From Jannaschia formosa (GTDB taxonomy: Bacteria > Pseudomonadota > Alphaproteobacteria > Rhodobacterales > Rhodobacteraceae): a stretch of 33,657 bases of DNA. Shown here one piece after another: positions 31,008-33,657 of the stretch (positions are counted from its first letter, which is position 1; each line of letters opens with the position of its first letter). The notes under the pieces are model-generated. The model ran no database searches and was not told the DNA's origin. It saw only the letters and a list, made by a program, of their open reading frames with translations. The stretch spans positions 1 to 33,657 of the forward strand of contig NZ_QPLJ01000035.1 in assembly GCF_003340555.1 (NCBI RefSeq), given 5' to 3'. The position numbers and the translations under genes were made by a program.

Positions 31008-32813
31008 ATGGCCTCTGATCCGAACGTGGAGCGCGCGTCCTCCGGCTGGTCCATCGTGCGCAAGGTCTCGCCCTATCTCTGGCCGCCGGGCGAGGGATGG
31101 GTGAAACGCCGCGTCGTCGCGGCCCTCGTCATGCTGGTGCTCGCCAAGCTGATCGCGGTGTCGACGCCGTTTCTCTACAAGGCCGCCGTCGACGCGCTGG
31201 CGCCGGACACGGTCACGCCGGCCTGGGCACTGGGCGCCGGGGCCATCGCGCTGACGGTGGTCTACGGCCTGGCGCGGACGCTCAACATCGGCTTCCAGCA
31301 GCTGCAGAACGTGATCTTTGCCCGCGTCGGCCAGAGGGCGCTGCGCCGCCTCGCCTCCGAGACGTTCACGCATATGCATCAGCTTTCGCTGCGCTATCAC
31401 ATCACGCGCAAGACCGGCGGTCTGTCGCGGATCATCGAGCGGGGGGTGAAAGGCGTCGACTTCCTGTTGCGCTTCCTGCTGTTCTCGATCGGTCCGCTGA
31501 TCCTGGAGCTGCTGCTCATCTGCGTGATCCTGTGGATCGCGTTCGACATACGCTACATGGCGATCGTGCTCGTCACCATCGCGGCCTATGTCGGCTTCAC
31601 CTTCAGGGTCACGGAATGGCGCGTCCGCATCCGGCGTCAGATGAACGAGCAGGACACCGACGCCAATCAGAAGGCCATCGACAGCCTGCTCAACTTCGAG
31701 ACCGTCAAGTATTTCGGTGCCGAGCGGCGCGAGGCGGCGCGCTATGACGGGGCGATGGCGCTCTACGAGCAGGCGGCGTTGAAGACGTCCTATTCGCTGG
31801 GCTTTCTGAACTTCGGGCAGGCGGTCCTGATCACCGCCGGTCTCGTCGCCGTCATGGTGCTGGCCGCGACGGGCGTGCAGAGTGGCGAGCTGACCGTTGG
31901 CGACTTCGTCATGGTCAACGCCTACATGATCCAGATCACGATGCCGCTGAACTTCCTCGGCACCGTCTATCGCGAGATCCGGCAGGCGCTGGTCGACATG
32001 GGCGAGATGTTCGGCCTGCTCGATCAGCCGTCCGAGGTGCAGGACAGGCCCGACGCGGTGCCGCTGAGGGTGCCGAAGGGCCGGATCGAGCTACGCGACG
32101 TCCGCTTCGGCTACGACCCCGCCCGCCCGATCCTGCGCGGCCTGACCCTGACCGTCGCCGCGGGCGAAAGCGTCGCGATCGTCGGCCCCTCCGGCGCCGG
32201 CAAGTCGACCATCTCGCGGCTGCTGTTCCGGTTCTACGACGTCGACGGCGGCGCGATCCTGATCGACGGGCAGGATGTGCGGGCCGTGACGCAGGAAAGC
32301 CTGCACGCCCAGATCGGCGTCGTGCCCCAGGACACCGTCCTCTTCAACGACACGATCCGCTACAACATCGCCTATGGCCGCCCCGAGGCGAGCTTCGCCG
32401 AGGTCGCGGAGGCGGCCCGCGCCGCCAAGATCGACGCCTTCATCGCCAGCCTGCCGGAAGGCTACGAGACCGCCGTGGGCGAGCGCGGGCTGAAGCTGTC
32501 GGGCGGCGAAAAGCAGCGCGTCGGCATCGCCCGGACCGTCCTGAAGGACCCGCCGATCCTGATCCTCGACGAGGCAACTTCGGCGCTCGACAGCGAGACC
32601 GAGCAGGACATCCAGACCGAGCTGCGCGCCATGTCCCGCGGCCGATCGGTGCTGATGATCGCGCACCGCCTGTCGACCGTAATCGACGCGGACCGGATTG
32701 TCGTGCTGGAGAACGGGCAGATCGTCGAGGAAGGCACGCATGACGACCTGCTGGCCCGAAGCGGCCGCTATGCGAGCCTCTGGCATCGCCAGCAATCCGA
32801 GGACGCCGCCTGA
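31008..32813 (+). CDS. Atm1-type ABC exporter (fused permease and ATPase)
   Basis: A 601-residue half-transporter. Six membrane helices occupy about 35-320, with the Atm1 markers QLQNVIFARVGQRALRRLAS, FTHMHQLSLRYHITRKTGGL, NEQDTDANQKAIDSLLNFET and VKYFGAERREAARYD. The ATPase domain has Walker A GPSGAGKST, Q-loop VVPQDTVLFNDTIRYNIAYG, signature LSGGEKQRVGIART, Walker B ILILDEATSALD and switch AHRLST. Mitochondrial Atm1 exports a glutathione-linked sulfur compound, and bacterial relatives export glutathione-metal conjugates. It acts as a homodimer in the inner membrane. The start at 31008 has no strong Shine-Dalgarno sequence, and the gene lies 40 bases after the LysM gene, so the two may be co-transcribed. 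Confidence 0.92.
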   Translation: MASDPNVERASSGWSIVRKVSPYLWPPGEGWVKRRVVAALVMLVLAKLIAVSTPFLYKAAVDALAPDTVTPAWALGAGAIALTVVYGLARTLNIGFQQLQNVIFARVGQRALRRLASETFTHMHQLSLRYHITRKTGGLSRIIERGVKGVDFLLRFLLFSIGPLILELLLICVILWIAFDIRYMAIVLVTIAAYVGFTFRVTEWRVRIRRQMNEQDTDANQKAIDSLLNFETVKYFGAERREAARYDGAMALYEQAALKTSYSLGFLNFGQAVLITAGLVAVMVLAATGVQSGELTVGDFVMVNAYMIQITMPLNFLGTVYREIRQALVDMGEMFGLLDQPSEVQDRPDAVPLRVPKGRIELRDVRFGYDPARPILRGLTLTVAAGESVAIVGPSGAGKSTISRLLFRFYDVDGGAILIDGQDVRAVTQESLHAQIGVVPQDTVLFNDTIRYNIAYGRPEASFAEVAEAARAAKIDAFIASLPEGYETAVGERGLKLSGGEKQRVGIARTVLKDPPILILDEATSALDSETEQDIQTELRAMSRGRSVLMIAHRLSTVIDADRIVVLENGQIVEEGTHDDLLARSGRYASLWHRQQSEDAA

Positions 32814-32829
32814 GCCGTCGCAGGACGGC
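32814..32829 (+). terminator. Hairpin after the Atm1-type gene
   Basis: Directly after the TGA stop, GCCGTC-GCAG-GACGGC forms a perfect six-base-pair stem with a four-base loop. No T-run follows, so it may only protect the transcript end. Further on to 32910 no gene is visible. Confidence 0.3.
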
Positions 32830-33022
32830 GCGGCGATCCGCGCGGGGCGCGGCCAGAGGCGCCCGATCGCGCTTTGCCGCCGCCTTCGGGCCAGCGGAGG
32901 GTACGACGACCTAACAGGCTGCTGAAGAAGTCGGCCTTGAAGGACGCCGTTCCTGCCGCCACGGTTTGAAGGTGGTTCTTTGCGGCTGTGGCTGCGGAGG
33001 CCGGGTCTGGCTACCGCTTCTG

Positions 33023-33537
33023 TCAGGCGGCAAGGAGTTTCGGCAGCCTGGCAACGTTACAGGCCGCCATGGTCATCGTGAACTGGGCGCGGACGCTGTC
33101 GAGGCCGCGGTGGACGGTCTGGGCCATACCGCCCACGGTTTTGGCCCAGCCGAAGGGTTCCTCGATCTTCTTCCGGCGCCGCTGTGAAACGGCATAGCCG
33201 GGATGCTGAGTGGTCCGCCCGTCGATGGCGGAATGCCGGGACTTCTGCGCGACATGGGGTGTCACGGCCATCCGCCTGAGCGCGGCGACGAAGTCGGCGC
33301 TGTCGTATGCCTTGTCTGCTCCAAGCATCAGGGGCCGGGGCGAGCCGGGGGAGTGCCGATCGATCATCTCGAGCGCCGCCTTGCGTTCGCCATGGCCGTC
33401 GGCGTGGGTCAGTTCCGCCTGCACAACCAAGCCGTTGCGGTTCTCCGTCAGCGGTGGGCTGCGCCCGTTCGATGCTGCAAAAGCGATGCTTTTGCGGCCG
33501 CATCTCACCCATGAAGCACAGCATCGCCGCGGCCCGC
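33023..33537 (-). pseudogene. IS5-family transposase, truncated and frameshifted
   Basis: On the minus strand MLCFMG (from 33524) starts the conserved core, but the frame then breaks. In another frame the protein resumes with LTENRNGLVVQAELTHADGH. LMLGADKAYDSADFVAALRR contains the second catalytic Asp, and YAVSQRRRKKIEEPFGWAK is the C-terminal Y-R-E-K signature with the catalytic Glu. The normal end is at 33023 (MAACNVARLPKLLAA). Between the two parts lie about 54 extra bases with a hairpin. The N-terminal third, including the first Asp, is missing, so the gene cannot make an active transposase. Confidence 0.8.
33471..33504. repeat. Hairpin-bearing mini-insertion within the IS5 transposase
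   Basis: GCAAAAGC (33477-33484) and GCTTTTGC (33488-33495) form a perfect eight-base stem around GAT. The arms extend imperfectly, with GATGC at 33471-33475 and GCATC at 33500-33504. The surrounding roughly 54 bases (about 33450-33507) are not transposase sequence and shift its frame. This may be a small mobile or repetitive palindromic element. Confidence 0.55.
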
Positions 33538-33657
33538 GGTGCTGTCTCGAAGGTGGTGGAAATCGGTTCGACGCGATCTCCGGCGCTTTCAGCGTCACGG
33601 TTTCACGCGGCGAGGTCACTCGTTTGATCGGTCAGGGGGGCTGAGAGCGTCTCCCAG
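33538..33657 (+). mobile_element. IS256-like element terminus at the right window edge
   Basis: GGTGCTGTCTCGAAGGTGGTGGAAAT (in parts: GGTGCTGTC, GAAGGTGGTGGA) begins at about 33538 and matches the terminus of remnant A at the left edge (minus strand 427 inwards) closely: GGTGC, GTC, GAAGGTGGTGGA and, 20 bases on, ATCTCCGG or AGTCTCCGG. It is expected to lead into a transposase reading right, but no transposase codons are recognisable before the window ends. Assignment rests on this terminus only. Confidence 0.4.

Larger units (their letters stand above)
32911..33537 (-). mobile_element. Degenerate IS5-family insertion sequence
   Basis: A CTAA tetramer (32911-32914), the kind of YTAR target used by IS5-family elements, is followed by CAGGCTGCTGAAGAAGTC, which resembles a terminal repeat of this family. 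The minus strand then carries a broken IS5 transposase to about 33530. At about 33538 the sequence switches to an IS256-like terminus, so the 5' part of the element, with its other end, is missing. The element is therefore fixed in place and non-functional. Confidence 0.65.

Noticed and set aside
428-33538. 33 kb composite transposon
   Set aside because: The ends are related but remnants, different IS types lie just inside them, and the cargo is largely housekeeping (ccmI, ruvX, dusA, sodB). Rearrangement or chance is likelier than mobility.

Overview
This window is GC-rich chromosomal DNA that looks like a Rhodobacteraceae (Rhodobacterales, Alphaproteobacteria) genome. The signs are a complete urtABCDE urea transporter with a long UrtB, a TRAP transporter, a short OpgH, the chain ccmI - ruvX - DUF1289, DusA, a small Fe-type SOD and a DusA-family gene set, with very tight gene packing throughout. 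Stops and starts overlap as ATGA, GTGA or TTGA in eight places, and two convergent gene pairs share one CTAG as both stop codons. No rRNA, tRNA, CRISPR array, phage genes or recognisable defence system was seen.

Layout. 1-600 is an insertion-sequence graveyard: two different IS256-family remnants, apparently nested, the outer one cutting off the 5' end of a DUF302 gene (600-1053). 969-5898 is a LysR regulator divergent from a translationally coupled trio: an acyl-CoA dehydrogenase-like protein, a thiamine-diphosphate enzyme of the acetolactate-synthase family and a family III CoA-transferase. This reads as an acid-catabolism operon of unknown substrate and is the best candidate for undescribed biochemistry, because the dehydrogenase lacks Glu at both usual catalytic-base positions. 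6060-12081 is a TTC38-like TPR gene followed by opgC, opgG and opgH (osmoregulated periplasmic glucan synthesis). A PHB-depolymerase-like esterase and a membrane-anchored rhodanese lie convergent to it, and an orphan cheD diverges from those.

14246-20308 is urtABCDE, followed by a dctPQM TRAP transporter (20485-23638). In both transporters the spacer between the binding-protein gene and the first permease gene carries strong inverted repeats, suggesting that the binding-protein mRNA is preferentially stabilised. dusA (23749-24738) converges on a ccmI-ruvX-DUF1289 operon read leftwards. After a 323-base non-coding stretch come a doubtful 60-residue membrane ORF and sodB with a clear terminator. 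These are followed by a small charged protein coupled to a host-attachment-type protein, a LOG-family phosphoribohydrolase, a LysM protein with 56-residue Ala/Pro-rich repeats, and an Atm1-type ABC exporter.

The right edge (32911-33657) is a degenerate IS5-family element with a short hairpin-bearing insertion, broken by another IS256-like terminus. The IS256-like ends at the two window borders resemble each other and face inwards, so the roughly 33 kb between them is framed by related repeats.
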